From Mycolicibacterium rhodesiae NBB3 (GTDB taxonomy: Bacteria > Actinomycetota > Actinomycetes > Mycobacteriales > Mycobacteriaceae): a stretch of 64,000 nucleotides of DNA. This document shows, in pieces, positions 1 through 8,177 of this stretch. Position numbers and translations under genes: made by a program. Position 1 is the first letter of the stretch; each line of letters begins with the position of its first letter. Location of the stretch: positions 1,798,001-1,862,000 of the forward strand of contig NC_016604.1 of NCBI RefSeq assembly GCF_000230895.2. The letters are read 5' to 3'. The notes under the pieces were generated by a model. It saw only the letters and a list, made by a program, of their open reading frames with translations, was not told where the DNA came from and ran no database searches.

Positions 1-293
1 GATAGGGCGCGCACCGGCAAAAAGCCTGCGAGCGTCCGCAACTCAGAGTCCGCAGTCGCCTCAACCACTCTGCCTGACGCGAGGCGAATACAAGACACCT
101 GAGCTTGGCTGACGTAATTGATAGCCGCCAGACGCCCGACCACGAGACGGAGCCGCTCATCCATCGAGTACACCAGCGGCTGTTCCGTGGACTCTTGAAG
201 ATCGCACAAGGCGACCTCGGAACCGTTGTCAGCTAGAAGGACTCGTGCACTGCCCGGCAAAGTCTTTGTGGGCCCGACTGCTGCCACGGTCAC
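1..293 (-). CDS. Hint/intein-like protein, 3' end beyond the window
   Basis: An open frame runs from a GTG at 293 off the left edge (97 codons seen), starting 17 bases after the dnaB stop on the same strand. The translation resembles the N-terminal half of DnaB-type inteins (HintN): a block A-like stretch (TLPGSARVLLADNGSEVAL), a central LDERLRLV-like segment seen as MDERLRLVV, and a block B-like LASGRVVEATADSEL. In active inteins block A starts with Cys or Ser and block B has T-x-x-H. Here those places hold Thr11 and T-A-D-S, so both catalytic positions are lost. It is either a fossil intein freed from its host gene or a non-splicing Hint protein. The start codon has only a weak ribosome site and could be wrong. 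The family assignment is by eye. Confidence 0.55.
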   Translation of the reverse strand, partial: MTVAAVGPTKTLPGSARVLLADNGSEVALCDLQESTEQPLVYSMDERLRLVVGRLAAINYVSQAQVSCIRLASGRVVEATADSELRTLAGFLPVRAL

Positions 294-310
294 TGCCCCG
301 ATGCCAGTCC

Positions 311-2116
311 CTAGGCTTTTGCCATATTGGTGAAGCGTGACAAATGCAATTGGTGGGCGACTGTCACCGTCCGCGTCGGACCTGCGCGGTGCTTAGCGAT
401 GATCAAGTCTGCCTCACCACCGCGGGGGTCGTCACTCTCGAACGCATCCGGCCGGTGCAGCAAAATCACCATATCGCTATCCTGCTCGATACTGCCGCTT
501 TCGCGTAGGTCAGCTAACATTGGCTTCTTGTCGGTGCGCTGTTCCGGACCGCGGTTCAGCTGGCTCATCGCCACGACGGGAACTTCGAGCTCCTTCGCCA
601 AAAGCTTGATCTGACGCGAGAATTCGGACACTTCCTGCTGACGTGACTCGACCTTCTTGCCCGATGTCATCAGCTGCAGGTAGTCGATGACGATGAGACG
701 TAGGTCCGCCTTCTGCTTCAGCCGTCGCGCCTTCGCGCGGATCTCCATCATCGTCAGGTTCGGAGAGTCGTCGATATACAGTGGCGCTTCACTGATCTCA
801 CTCATGCGGCGCGCCAGGCGCGTCCAGTCGTCGTCGCTCATCCGGCCCGACCGCATATCGGCGAGCTTGATCTTCGCCTCTGCGGACAGCAGCCGCATGA
901 CGATCTCGGACTTACTCATCTCGAGGGAGAACACGATGCTCGGCAGGTGATGCTTGATCGAGCAGGACCGCATGAAATCCAAACCGAGAGTCGAGTTGTG
1001 CGTTGGGATCCTTCCCTCGCCCGCCAAGTAGAGATGGTCCTCAGCGCTGACCTCGACGCACCGCACCGGCACGCTCTCGACTCGGCGGACAGCCTCTATC
1101 CCCCAAGCTGATTGGCGACCCCCACCGAAGGTTGCGAGCACCGGAACCCGCGCTGCGGTGATCACGTCGACAGCTGGCCGCAGTGCGGCAGTGACCTGGA
1201 TGCCGCGCTCAGTCGGCCACTGATGCTCGGCATCCGCGACGATGACTGTGCCATCGGAGAACTCGACCTCGTAGCACGGCCGTCCGATCATCACCTCCGT
1301 CGCCGCGACGACACGCGTCGGCTGTCCGTCGGCACCGATCAACTCGTCTCCGACGGCGACGTCGCCCATCGTCGTCCAGCCCGTTGGCGTCGGCAGCGGC
1401 GTATCGAGCTTGAGGGCCTTTCCCATACCGGGTCTTGCCGCAACGACGATCATCTGCCCGGGATGCAGCCCGTTGGTCAGATCGTCGAGATCGGTGAAGC
1501 CCGTCGGCACACCTCTCGAGATGCCACCCTGCGATGCGATGGCATCGATCTCGTCCATCGTCGGCTGCAGGAGTTCCTCGAGCGGCACGAAGTCCTCAGA
1601 GGTGCGGCCCTCGGTCACGTCGTAGATCTCGGCCTGCGCGCGATCGACGATCTCGGCGACGTCCGCGCCCTCGGCACCGGCATAGCCGTATTGCACGACG
1701 CGCGTGCCCGCTTCCACCAACCGGCGGAGCAAGGCCTTCTCCGCGACGATGCCCGCGTAGTACCCGGCATTCGCCGCCGTCGGCACCGTCGAGATCAGCG
1801 TGTGCAAATAAGGGGCGCCGCCGATACGACGTAGCAGACCGCGCCGATCCAGCTCGGCCGCGACCGTCACCGCGTCGGCCGGTTCACCGCGGCCGTACAG
1901 ATCGAGGATCGCGTCGTAGACGTTCTGGTGCGCGGGGCGGTAGAAGTCACCCGGACGCAGCCGCTCCAACACGTCGGCGATCGCGTCCTTGCTGAGGAGC
2001 ATGCCGCCGAGCACGGCCTGTTCTGCGGCGGCGTCCTGCGGAGGTTGGCGACCGAAATCCTCACTGGGAGGCGAGGCGTCCATGTCCGAGCGACCGAGAT
2101 CATCGACGACAGCCAC
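311..2116 (-). CDS. dnaB: Replicative DNA helicase DnaB with P-loop intein
   Basis: Hexameric helicase that unwinds DNA at the fork. The 601-residue product has an N-terminal DnaB domain (about 25-170) and a RecA-like C-terminal domain. Walker A is RPGMGK (228-233), interrupted after Lys233 by a 141-residue intein and resuming at Ser375 (STLGLDF). Walker B (LIVIDYLQL) and the C-terminal arginine-rich motifs are intact, and the spliced product would be about 460 residues, normal for the family. The GTG start at 2116 is preceded by a good ribosome site (GGGGAGGTG). The gene follows the rplI operon on the same strand but is separated from it by 481 bp containing DnaA-box-like sites. Helicase activity depends on splicing because the intein splits the ATP-binding loop. 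Confidence 0.97.
   Translation of the reverse strand: MAVVDDLGRSDMDASPPSEDFGRQPPQDAAAEQAVLGGMLLSKDAIADVLERLRPGDFYRPAHQNVYDAILDLYGRGEPADAVTVAAELDRRGLLRRIGGAPYLHTLISTVPTAANAGYYAGIVAEKALLRRLVEAGTRVVQYGYAGAEGADVAEIVDRAQAEIYDVTEGRTSEDFVPLEELLQPTMDEIDAIASQGGISRGVPTGFTDLDDLTNGLHPGQMIVVAARPGMGKALKLDTPLPTPTGWTTMGDVAVGDELIGADGQPTRVVAATEVMIGRPCYEVEFSDGTVIVADAEHQWPTERGIQVTAALRPAVDVITAARVPVLATFGGGRQSAWGIEAVRRVESVPVRCVEVSAEDHLYLAGEGRIPTHNSTLGLDFMRSCSIKHHLPSIVFSLEMSKSEIVMRLLSAEAKIKLADMRSGRMSDDDWTRLARRMSEISEAPLYIDDSPNLTMMEIRAKARRLKQKADLRLIVIDYLQLMTSGKKVESRQQEVSEFSRQIKLLAKELEVPVVAMSQLNRGPEQRTDKKPMLADLRESGSIEQDSDMVILLHRPDAFESDDPRGGEADLIIAKHRAGPTRTVTVAHQLHLSRFTNMAKA
995..1417 (-). mobile_element. Class 3 mini-intein in DnaB (DnaB P-loop insertion site)
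   Basis: Residues 234-374 of the DnaB precursor (141 aa) form a mini-intein without a homing endonuclease domain. It starts with Ala instead of Cys/Ser and ends THN before extein Ser375. The class 3 triad is visible: block B His298-Gln-Trp300, block F Cys353 (RCVEV) and block G Thr372 before His373-Asn374. Class 3 inteins use the block F Cys as first nucleophile. A second cysteine, Cys281 (intein position 48), matches the non-catalytic cysteine reported to form a regulatory disulfide in the M. smegmatis DnaB intein, so redox-controlled splicing is plausible. The boundaries are set by the intact helicase sequence on both sides. Confidence 0.95.
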
Positions 2117-2283
2117 GCGGGTTACACCTCCCCTGAATCGGCTCGAACGTAGGTTCGATTAAGGTTTACCGCGGCAGTCTGACAAGTCGCGGACATCCGT
2201 CCCCGTTCGGTCGTCCCGATGGCTCGCGACGGCAACGCTAGGCGTTTGCTGAAACCAAGGCAAAGGCCCCCTGTTCATGGACC

Positions 2284-2347
2284 TGTGGATGGCCTGTGGA
2301 TAGGTCTGGACAGGCATGTTGAGTCGTTGGGGAGAACCTGTGGATAA
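2284..2347. promoter_or_regulatory. Cluster of three DnaA-box-like 9-mers upstream of dnaB
   Basis: Three sites in the same orientation read TGTGGATGG (2284-2292), TGTGGATAG (2295-2303) and TGTGGATAA (2339-2347). The last is the exact complement of the classical DnaA box TTATCCACA. They lie 168-231 bp upstream of the dnaB start, and a TGTTCATGGA direct repeat brackets them (2272-2281 and 2356-2365, give or take one base). The rest of the 2117-2597 interval holds only the rplI terminator and the dnaB leader; short open frames there do not look coding. Confidence 0.55.
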
Positions 2348-2546
2348 ACAACTTTGTTCATGGAGTCCGCGCAGATAGCCGCACCATAAACCCCATGAAA
2401 CCCTGTGCATGGGAAATCACCCGGCGTGTCGCCCTCGGTTGCGGTCTCGGGCGTGTTGTGTTTCCGGTCGGGACCGCGCAGGTTAACAGCCGGTTATCTT
2501 CGCTGTCGGCCAACTCGTGCGCGAAGTTCGCCAGCGCACACAGCAA

Positions 2547-2583
2547 CGGCCGGGTGAGGAACGAAGGCGTCCCCACCCGGCCG
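2547..2583 (-). terminator. Hairpin terminator after rplI
   Basis: A perfect 10-bp stem (CGGCCGGGTG / CACCCGGCCG) with a 17-nt loop lies 14 bp past the rplI stop. There is no T-tract, which is common in mycobacteria. It probably closes the rpsF-ssb-rpsR-rplI operon. Confidence 0.6.
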
Positions 2584-2597
2584 TATCGACTGCGACG

Positions 2598-3056
2598 TTA
2601 TTGCCCGGCGACGACGCTGAGCGACAATGCGGCATTCACTTCTGGATGCAGCCGCACCGTGATCGGATGCGTGCCGACCGACTTGATGTGCGCCTTGGGC
2701 AGTTGCACCGTGCGCTTGTCCAGATTCGGGCCGCCGGCCTTCTTGATGGCTGCAACCACGTCGGCGCCGGTCACCGAACCGAACAGCTTGCCGCTGTCCC
2801 CGGCCGCCTTCACGGGCAGCTCGACCGCGCCGAGACCCTCGATGGCCGTCTTCAGCTCACGAGCATGTTCGAGGCCCTGCACGGCCTTCGCCTCGCGGGC
2901 CCGGCGGATCTCCTCGGCCTGGCGCTCAGCGCCGCGCGATGCCACCACGGCCATGCCGCGGGGCAGCAGGAAGTTACGTCCGTAGCCGTCCTTGACTTCC
3001 ACGATGTCGCCCGAGGAACCCAGGTGGTCCACCTCGGTGGTGAGAATGAGTTTCAT
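2598..3056 (-). CDS. rplI: 50S ribosomal protein L9
   Basis: Structural protein of the large ribosomal subunit that binds 23S rRNA. The 152-residue product has the typical N-terminal domain with the L9 signature ([14 protein letters not shown], about 23-36), a long connecting helix rich in Arg/Glu/Ala, and the C-terminal domain ending in [16 protein letters not shown]. Length is normal. It is the last gene of the minus-strand rpsF-ssb-rpsR-rplI operon, 19 bp after rpsR, and is followed at once by a hairpin terminator. Confidence 0.97.
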   Translation of the reverse strand: MKLILTTEVDHLGSSGDIVEVKDGYGRNFLLPRGMAVVASRGAERQAEEIRRAREAKAVQGLEHARELKTAIEGLGAVELPVKAAGDSGKLFGSVTGADVVAAIKKAGGPNLDKRTVQLPKAHIKSVGTHPITVRLHPEVNAALSLSVVAGQ

Positions 3057-3075
3057 ATCGTCTGTTCCCTTGTGC

Positions 3076-3339
3076 TTATCGCGTCGACGAGCTGAACGGC
3101 AGCAGCGCCACCTCGCGGGCGTTCTTCACCGCGATGGCGATGTCACGCTGGTGCTGCACGCAGTTGCCGGTCACACGGCGGGCACGAATCTTGCCGCGCT
3201 CGCTGATGTAGGTACGCAGCAGTGCGGTGTCCTTGTAATCGATGATCTGGTTCTTGCCCTTCTTCGAGCAGAACACGCACTTGCGAGTCTTGACCGGCTT
3301 CTCAGGAGCCGGGCGCCTCTTGGTCGAGGACTTGGCCAT
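3076..3339 (-). CDS. rpsR: 30S ribosomal protein S18, zinc-ligand (C+) form
   Basis: Small-subunit protein that pairs with S6 on 16S rRNA. The 87-residue product is basic and carries CVFC near residue 21 plus a further Cys in TGNCVQHQ. This cysteine set marks the zinc-binding paralogue (rpsR1 type) rather than the cysteine-free copy that mycobacteria keep in their zinc-starvation operon. It sits 38 bp after ssb and 19 bp before rplI in the same operon. Confidence 0.96.
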   Translation of the reverse strand: MAKSSTKRRPAPEKPVKTRKCVFCSKKGKNQIIDYKDTALLRTYISERGKIRARRVTGNCVQHQRDIAIAVKNAREVALLPFSSSTR

Positions 3340-3377
3340 GTGTCTATCTCTTTCTGGAATTGCTGATCAGTTGAAAG

Positions 3378-3893
3378 TCAGAAGGGAGGCTCGTCGTCGG
3401 CGCCGCTGAACGAACCCGACGCGGGAGCGCTGCCCCACGGGTCGTCCTGCTTGGCGTCGGAACCGCCGGCCGGAGCTGCAGCGCGCGAACCGCCACCACC
3501 GCCGAACCCGCCGCCACCACCGCCGCTGCGGCTGGCTTTGTTCACCTTGGCGGTCGCGTACTTCAGTGACGGGCCGATCTCGTCGACCTCGAGTTCCACC
3601 ACGGTGCGCTTCTCGCCCTCACGGGTCTCGAACGAACGCTGCTTGAGCCGTCCGCTGACGATCACCCGTGAACCACGAGTCAGGCTCTCGGCCACGTTCT
3701 CCGCCGCCTCGCGCCAAATGTTGCAGCGGAGGAACAGCGCTTCGCCGTCCTTCCACTCATTGGTCTGACGGTCGAAGATGCGCGGCGTCGACGCCACCGT
3801 GAAGTTCGCAACGGCCGCGCCCGAGGGCGTGAACCGCAGCTCAGGGTCGGCGGTCAGGTTTCCGATGACCGTGATGACGGTGTCACCAGCCAC
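3378..3893 (-). CDS. ssb: Single-stranded DNA-binding protein
   Basis: Binds and protects single-stranded DNA at forks and recruits partners through its tail. The 171-residue product has an OB fold (about 1-110, starting [19 protein letters not shown]), a glycine-rich flexible linker ([12 protein letters not shown] near 124-136) and the acidic C-terminal tip DDEPPF that contacts replication and repair proteins. It lies between rpsF and rpsR in the standard actinobacterial order. The extended Gly-rich linker is typical of mycobacterial SSB. Confidence 0.97.
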   Translation of the reverse strand: MAGDTVITVIGNLTADPELRFTPSGAAVANFTVASTPRIFDRQTNEWKDGEALFLRCNIWREAAENVAESLTRGSRVIVSGRLKQRSFETREGEKRTVVELEVDEIGPSLKYATAKVNKASRSGGGGGGFGGGGGSRAAAPAGGSDAKQDDPWGSAPASGSFSGADDEPPF

Positions 3894-3972
3894 GAGTTCC
3901 TCCTGGAGTTTGGGTTATACGCGAAGTCAGTCGCAGGCGAGCCTACGGAGCCACTCCGACGTACGGCACCCT

Positions 3973-4263
3973 TTAGTGCTTGTCGGTCCGCATCACCTTG
4001 GTCCGCAGCACGGACTCGTTCAGGTTCAGCTGACGGTCCAGCTCGGACACCGTCGCTGATTCGGCCTTCACATCGACGACGGCGTAGATGCCCTCGGCGT
4101 GCTTGGCGATCTCGTACGCCAGGCGGCGCTTGCCCCAGATGTCGACCTTGTCGACACTGCCGCCGTCCTTGCGGATGACGTTGAGGAACGTCTCCAAAGA
4201 CGGAGCAACGGTGCGCTCGTCGAGAGTGGGGTCGAGGATGACCATGATTTCGTATGGACGCAT
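3973..4263 (-). CDS. rpsF: 30S ribosomal protein S6
   Basis: Small-subunit protein that forms a heterodimer with S18. The start is the ATG at 4263 ([12 protein letters not shown]), preceded by a strong ribosome site (AGGAGGTGATG); longer in-frame extensions upstream have no S6 similarity. The product is 96 residues, normal for actinobacteria, with the conserved [10 protein letters not shown] segment. First gene of the rpsF-ssb-rpsR-rplI operon; the leader and promoter must lie between 4264 and the divergent cyclase gene at 4404. Confidence 0.96.
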   Translation of the reverse strand: MRPYEIMVILDPTLDERTVAPSLETFLNVIRKDGGSVDKVDIWGKRRLAYEIAKHAEGIYAVVDVKAESATVSELDRQLNLNESVLRTKVMRTDKH

Positions 4264-4403
4264 AAGGAACCCATCACCTCCTACGGTCTTGCGGCCACGG
4301 TCGTTCCGTGACAGGAGGGTCGCCTGCGTCGGCAACCGGCCCAGGCTACAGGAATGCCCGCTGATCTGCGAAATCGCGCTGCTGACGGGCATACGCTTCG
4401 ATC

Positions 4404-5720
4404 GTGTTCTCCGAGACACGCTATGCAATGAACGGGGATCTCCACGTCGCCTACCGTGCGTCGCCAAAAGGCGAGCGCGACATCGTCTTCGTGCCGAACT
4501 GGTTCACCTGCTGCGAGTTACTCCCAGAGCTACCGTCGGTCCGGGGATTCGCCGAGGCGATGACAACGCTTGGTCGACTGATCTTCTTGGACCAACCGGG
4601 CACAGGAGCCTCCGATTCGATCATTACTGACGCATTGCCGACGTTGGAGCAATGGACCGACAGCATCACCGCCGTGCTGGACGCCCTTGAGATTTCCGAA
4701 GCGGTTCTCATCACCCCCGCCGGCGCGCTGCCGACGGCGGCACTGTTCGCTGCGACGCATCGGTCCCGTACTACGGCGCTCGTCATCCTCGAGGGTTACG
4801 CAGATCCGGGGGCTCAACGCACCGATCTCGATCGCGACGAAACGAATGCCACTTTCATCGCGCTGTGGGGTACAGGGGAAACACAGCATGTCCTGAATCC
4901 TGATATGCCATGGAACGAAGAGATCCGTGCGGCGTGGGCTCGAATGGAGCGTCTTGGCGCAAGCCCTGGAACCGTTGCGCTCGTGATGCCTCTCGTCTCC
5001 GAACTCGACATTCGGGCGATCCTGCCGACTGTTCGCGTGCCGACCCTTGTCGTCCAGCACGCCGACGACCCGTTCATCCCGTCCGATTGGGGCAAGTACG
5101 TCGCCGATCACATACCTGGTGCGAAATTCGTCCAGCTTCCCGGTCGCAACTTTCATCACTTCGTCGAACCCTGGCGCGCGTCATTCCAGGAGATAGCCGA
5201 GTTTCTCACCGGCGAGCAGCCAGACATGGCCGACGACCGCGTCTTGGCCACGGTGTTGTTCACCGACATCGTGGACTCGACACGTCGTGCCGCGGAGATG
5301 GGCGACCGCGACTGGCATGCGCTCCTCGACGCGCATGACGCTGTCCTCCGGTCACAACTCGCTAGGTTTCGCGGCCGGGAAGTCAACACCTCCGGCGACG
5401 GGTTCCTTGCCACGTTCGACGGGCCACAGCGAGCGATCCGCTGCGCCATGGCAATTCGCGACGCGGTGCAGGCGCTCGGCATCCAGATTCGCGCCGGACT
5501 GCACACCGGTGAGGTCGAACTACGCGGCGACGACATCGGCGGCATCGCCGTGCACATCGGCGCGCGGGTGAGCGCGTCGGCAGGCGCCAACGACGTCCTC
5601 GTGTCGAGCACACTGCGCGACCTCGTCATCGGATCGGGACTGGAATTCGACGACCGCGGTACGCATCAACTCAAAGGCGTGCCCGGCGAATGGCGGCTGT
5701 TCGCCGTGGCGTCTAGCTAG
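4404..5720 (+). CDS. Alpha/beta-hydrolase-fold protein fused to a class III nucleotidyl cyclase
   Basis: A 438-residue two-domain protein like M. tuberculosis Rv1900c (LipJ). Residues about 10-265 show an alpha/beta-hydrolase fold; about 278-438 form a class III adenylyl cyclase domain. Metal-binding aspartates are visible in LFTDIVDST and SGDGFLATF. The residue that usually selects the purine (Lys, three before GD) is Asn in VNTSGDG, as reported for Rv1900c. In the hydrolase domain the nucleophile elbow reads TPAGALP, with Ala where Ser is expected, so hydrolysis is unlikely and the domain may be a sensor. GTG start at 4404; an ATG eight codons later is an alternative. Divergent from rpsF and convergent with the SGNH gene. 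Confidence 0.85.
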   Translation: MFSETRYAMNGDLHVAYRASPKGERDIVFVPNWFTCCELLPELPSVRGFAEAMTTLGRLIFLDQPGTGASDSIITDALPTLEQWTDSITAVLDALEISEAVLITPAGALPTAALFAATHRSRTTALVILEGYADPGAQRTDLDRDETNATFIALWGTGETQHVLNPDMPWNEEIRAAWARMERLGASPGTVALVMPLVSELDIRAILPTVRVPTLVVQHADDPFIPSDWGKYVADHIPGAKFVQLPGRNFHHFVEPWRASFQEIAEFLTGEQPDMADDRVLATVLFTDIVDSTRRAAEMGDRDWHALLDAHDAVLRSQLARFRGREVNTSGDGFLATFDGPQRAIRCAMAIRDAVQALGIQIRAGLHTGEVELRGDDIGGIAVHIGARVSASAGANDVLVSSTLRDLVIGSGLEFDDRGTHQLKGVPGEWRLFAVASS

Positions 5721-5721
5721 C

Positions 5722-6468
5722 TCACTGACACGGGGCGGGCACTGCGCCGGCCAGTTCGGTCGCCCACGCCGCATACGCATCCGGCGTCGGATGAATGCCG
5801 TCCTCGACCCACTGGTTGTCGTCGGCCTGCTGCTTGTATGTCGCACGCATGTCGACGAATTCGGCGCCGGCGGCGTTCGCTTCTTCGATCAGCGCAGCGT
5901 CGAATGCTTCGCGCTGTGCCGCGAGATCATCGCCGTAGGTTTTTCCCTCCGGCGACCGGAACCACTCGTTCTGCGCCAGCACGATGACCCGCGCACCGCT
6001 GCCCGTCGCCGCCTCGAGCACCGCCTTGACGTTCTGCCGGTACTGGTCGAGTGTCACGCCGTTCACGATGTCGTTCCCTCCGGCCTGGAACGTGATGAGC
6101 GTCGGCTGGAACTCTTCGATCTGCGGCACTTCGTCAGTGAGCACCTGTTCGGCGGTGTAGCCGCTGATGCCGGCATTCTGCAGTTCGACCTCACAGCCGG
6201 CCCCACGCCACTGCTCGGCCAACAGCGCGGGAAACGCACCCGTCTGCTCGTCGGGCGCGCCGACGCCCTGGCTCAGCGAATCGCCCAGCGCGAGATAGCG
6301 CACAGCGCCGTCCTGCGGTACCGCTGACGTGGGGCTGCCTTCCTGAGGCGCCGCCGTCACCGTTGACGAGGACGACGGTGCGGGTGCGGGGCTCTCGGAC
6401 TTGCTGCAGCCGACCAGCGCCACGACGGCCGCCACCACTACGAGTAGGCGCCGCGTCGGCGAGGTCAT
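5722..6468 (-). CDS. SGNH/GDSL-family lipoprotein hydrolase
   Basis: A 248-residue exported esterase-like protein. The N-terminus is a lipoprotein signal (hydrophobic LLVVVAAVVALVGC, lipobox Cys about 21) followed by a Ser/Pro-rich linker. The SGNH blocks are all present: LGDSLSQG (Ser nucleophile), NAGISGYT, GGNDI, and the C-terminal Asp/His in DGIHPTPDAY. Substrate unknown; cell-wall or lipid esters are possible. The ATG start overlaps the stop of the upstream GT87 gene (ATGA at 6465-6468), so it is translationally coupled to the ponA1 operon. It ends one base from the convergent cyclase gene. Confidence 0.88.
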   Translation of the reverse strand: MTSPTRRLLVVVAAVVALVGCSKSESPAPAPSSSSTVTAAPQEGSPTSAVPQDGAVRYLALGDSLSQGVGAPDEQTGAFPALLAEQWRGAGCEVELQNAGISGYTAEQVLTDEVPQIEEFQPTLITFQAGGNDIVNGVTLDQYRQNVKAVLEAATGSGARVIVLAQNEWFRSPEGKTYGDDLAAQREAFDAALIEEANAAGAEFVDMRATYKQQADDNQWVEDGIHPTPDAYAAWATELAGAVPAPCQ

Positions 6469-8177
6469 GCGTCGAGCGTAACGCCCGCCCGCTTCTCGAC
6501 GGGCTCGATCACCCGCATTCTGTCCCGGTCCGGGCGCAGCCAATCGGGCAGCCATCTCGGCGGGGCGTCGGGCGCGCCGTCGAAGACCCCTCCGGCCGGA
6601 TCGTCGACTTGACCACCCCACCGGACGAGGTCCTTCTCGGGCCGGTAGATCTGGTGAACCACCAACGCGCACAGGCCAACCACTGCGATATCCCGCAGGA
6701 GCACGACGATGGTGAACGGCTGCTCGGGCAGACCCTTGTTCTGCTCGCCGTACAGATACAACATCCGCGGTACCCACACCAGCGCATCGATCGTCATCCA
6801 CGCGAGCAGAATTCGCCGGTGCGGCAGAGCGAGCACGGCCAGCGGGACCAGCCACAGCGAGAACTGCGGGCTCCACACCTTGTTGGTCAACAGGAACGCC
6901 GCGACGACAAGGAAGGCGATCTGCGCCACCCGCGGCCGCTGCTCAGCCGTCAGCGCAATGTAAACGATTGCGATACAACACGATACGAACAACACCGCGG
7001 ACACGGCGTTGAGTACGGTCGGCGGCTCCCACATCCCTAGGTCGGGATCGAAACCCCGCCAGCCGGTGAACGACTTGATGACGTTGTAGATCGAGTCCAT
7101 GTCATCGCCGCGACGGGTGTTGAGCCGGAAGAACTCTGACCATCCCCTTGGGTACAGCACCATGATCGGAAGGTTCACGATAAACCACGTCAGCGCGGTG
7201 GCGATCGCAGTCTTACCGACTTCGCGCAACTTGCCGGTGCGCACCGCCAACACCGCCAACGGGACAAGCAACAGCAGCGGATACAGCTTTGCCGCCACGC
7301 CGACGCCGATGAGCACGCCCGCCAGCACCGGTTTTCGTCGGGCCCACGCGAGCAACGCTCCCGTTGCGAAAGCCGTTGCCAGAGCGTCGAAGTTGGTGAA
7401 GATCTGGAAGATCACGAGCGGTGACGCCGCTACCAGAGCCGCGTCCCACACCCGTCGCGGTCCGGCGAGCCGGGACGTCGCCCACACCGTCGCCAGCCAT
7501 GCCAGCGCCAATCCGAAGGCGGCGATGTTGAAGAACATCACGACCTCGGCCAACAGCGGCAGCGACACCAGCTTCGACAGCGCGGTGTACGACTTGGCCA
7601 GCGCCATCGAGCCGTACTGGTACAGGCCGGTCAGCACCGGATACTCCATGTACCGCACCGCGATGTTTCCGTCGAACTGAATTTTCGGCTGGCCTGCTGC
7701 GTCCTTCTCGACCCAACTCGATTTGTAGGGAAACTTGCCGAGGTTCAACAGTTCGGCGGTATACAGCGGGACGGTGTCCGAGTAGCAGAGCTCGTAATAC
7801 GCGCGCTGGTTCTCCCAGTTGGCGACTCGTTGGTCGGGCGCGCCGGTGCCGATGGTCTGCAAACACGCAGCCTTCGTCGAGTAGCCGAGCGCGAGGAACA
7901 CCAGCGCGATCAGCAGCATCGCGCGCAGCGGGGTGAAGAACCGTTGCCTGCCGATCAGCGCATGCTTGCCGACCGGTCCGCCGATCACTTCGGACAGCGC
8001 TGCGCCGATTGTGTCTGTGCGGCTTGGCAAGTCGCGGTCGTCGAGGCTCCGGATGTCTTCTGCCGGCCGGGCCGGCGATTCAACTTCTGCGAGCGGAACT
8101 GGTGACACCGTGGACGATGCCGGCGACGCAGCCTTCGCCGCGTCGCCGTCGTCGCCGGGATCTACAGGTTCGGTCAC
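6465..8177 (-). CDS. Polytopic membrane protein, GT87/DUF2029-like (Rv0051 homologue)
   Basis: A 570-residue protein with a polar N-terminal region of about 85 residues and around ten to twelve membrane segments. The general pattern (extracytoplasmic loop after the first helix, GNIAVRYMEYPVLTG, later AKLYPLLLL) fits polyprenyl-phosphate-dependent mannosyltransferase-like GT87 proteins. The start is the GTG at 8177, which overlaps the ponA1 stop (GTGA). Conserved next to ponA1 in mycobacteria, which suggests a role in envelope assembly, but the substrate is not known. The GT87 label rests on topology and known annotation of relatives; catalytic residues were not verified. Confidence 0.8.
   Translation of the reverse strand: MTEPVDPGDDGDAAKAASPASSTVSPVPLAEVESPARPAEDIRSLDDRDLPSRTDTIGAALSEVIGGPVGKHALIGRQRFFTPLRAMLLIALVFLALGYSTKAACLQTIGTGAPDQRVANWENQRAYYELCYSDTVPLYTAELLNLGKFPYKSSWVEKDAAGQPKIQFDGNIAVRYMEYPVLTGLYQYGSMALAKSYTALSKLVSLPLLAEVVMFFNIAAFGLALAWLATVWATSRLAGPRRVWDAALVAASPLVIFQIFTNFDALATAFATGALLAWARRKPVLAGVLIGVGVAAKLYPLLLLVPLAVLAVRTGKLREVGKTAIATALTWFIVNLPIMVLYPRGWSEFFRLNTRRGDDMDSIYNVIKSFTGWRGFDPDLGMWEPPTVLNAVSAVLFVSCCIAIVYIALTAEQRPRVAQIAFLVVAAFLLTNKVWSPQFSLWLVPLAVLALPHRRILLAWMTIDALVWVPRMLYLYGEQNKGLPEQPFTIVVLLRDIAVVGLCALVVHQIYRPEKDLVRWGGQVDDPAGGVFDGAPDAPPRWLPDWLRPDRDRMRVIEPVEKRAGVTLDA

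Noticed and set aside
311..995. Second DnaB intein in the C-terminal helicase motifs
   Set aside because: The helicase sequence from Ser375 to the stop is continuous.
2159..2576. Two short minus-strand frames between dnaB and rplI
   Set aside because: They run across the terminator hairpin and DnaA-box-like sites, lack ribosome sites and look non-coding.
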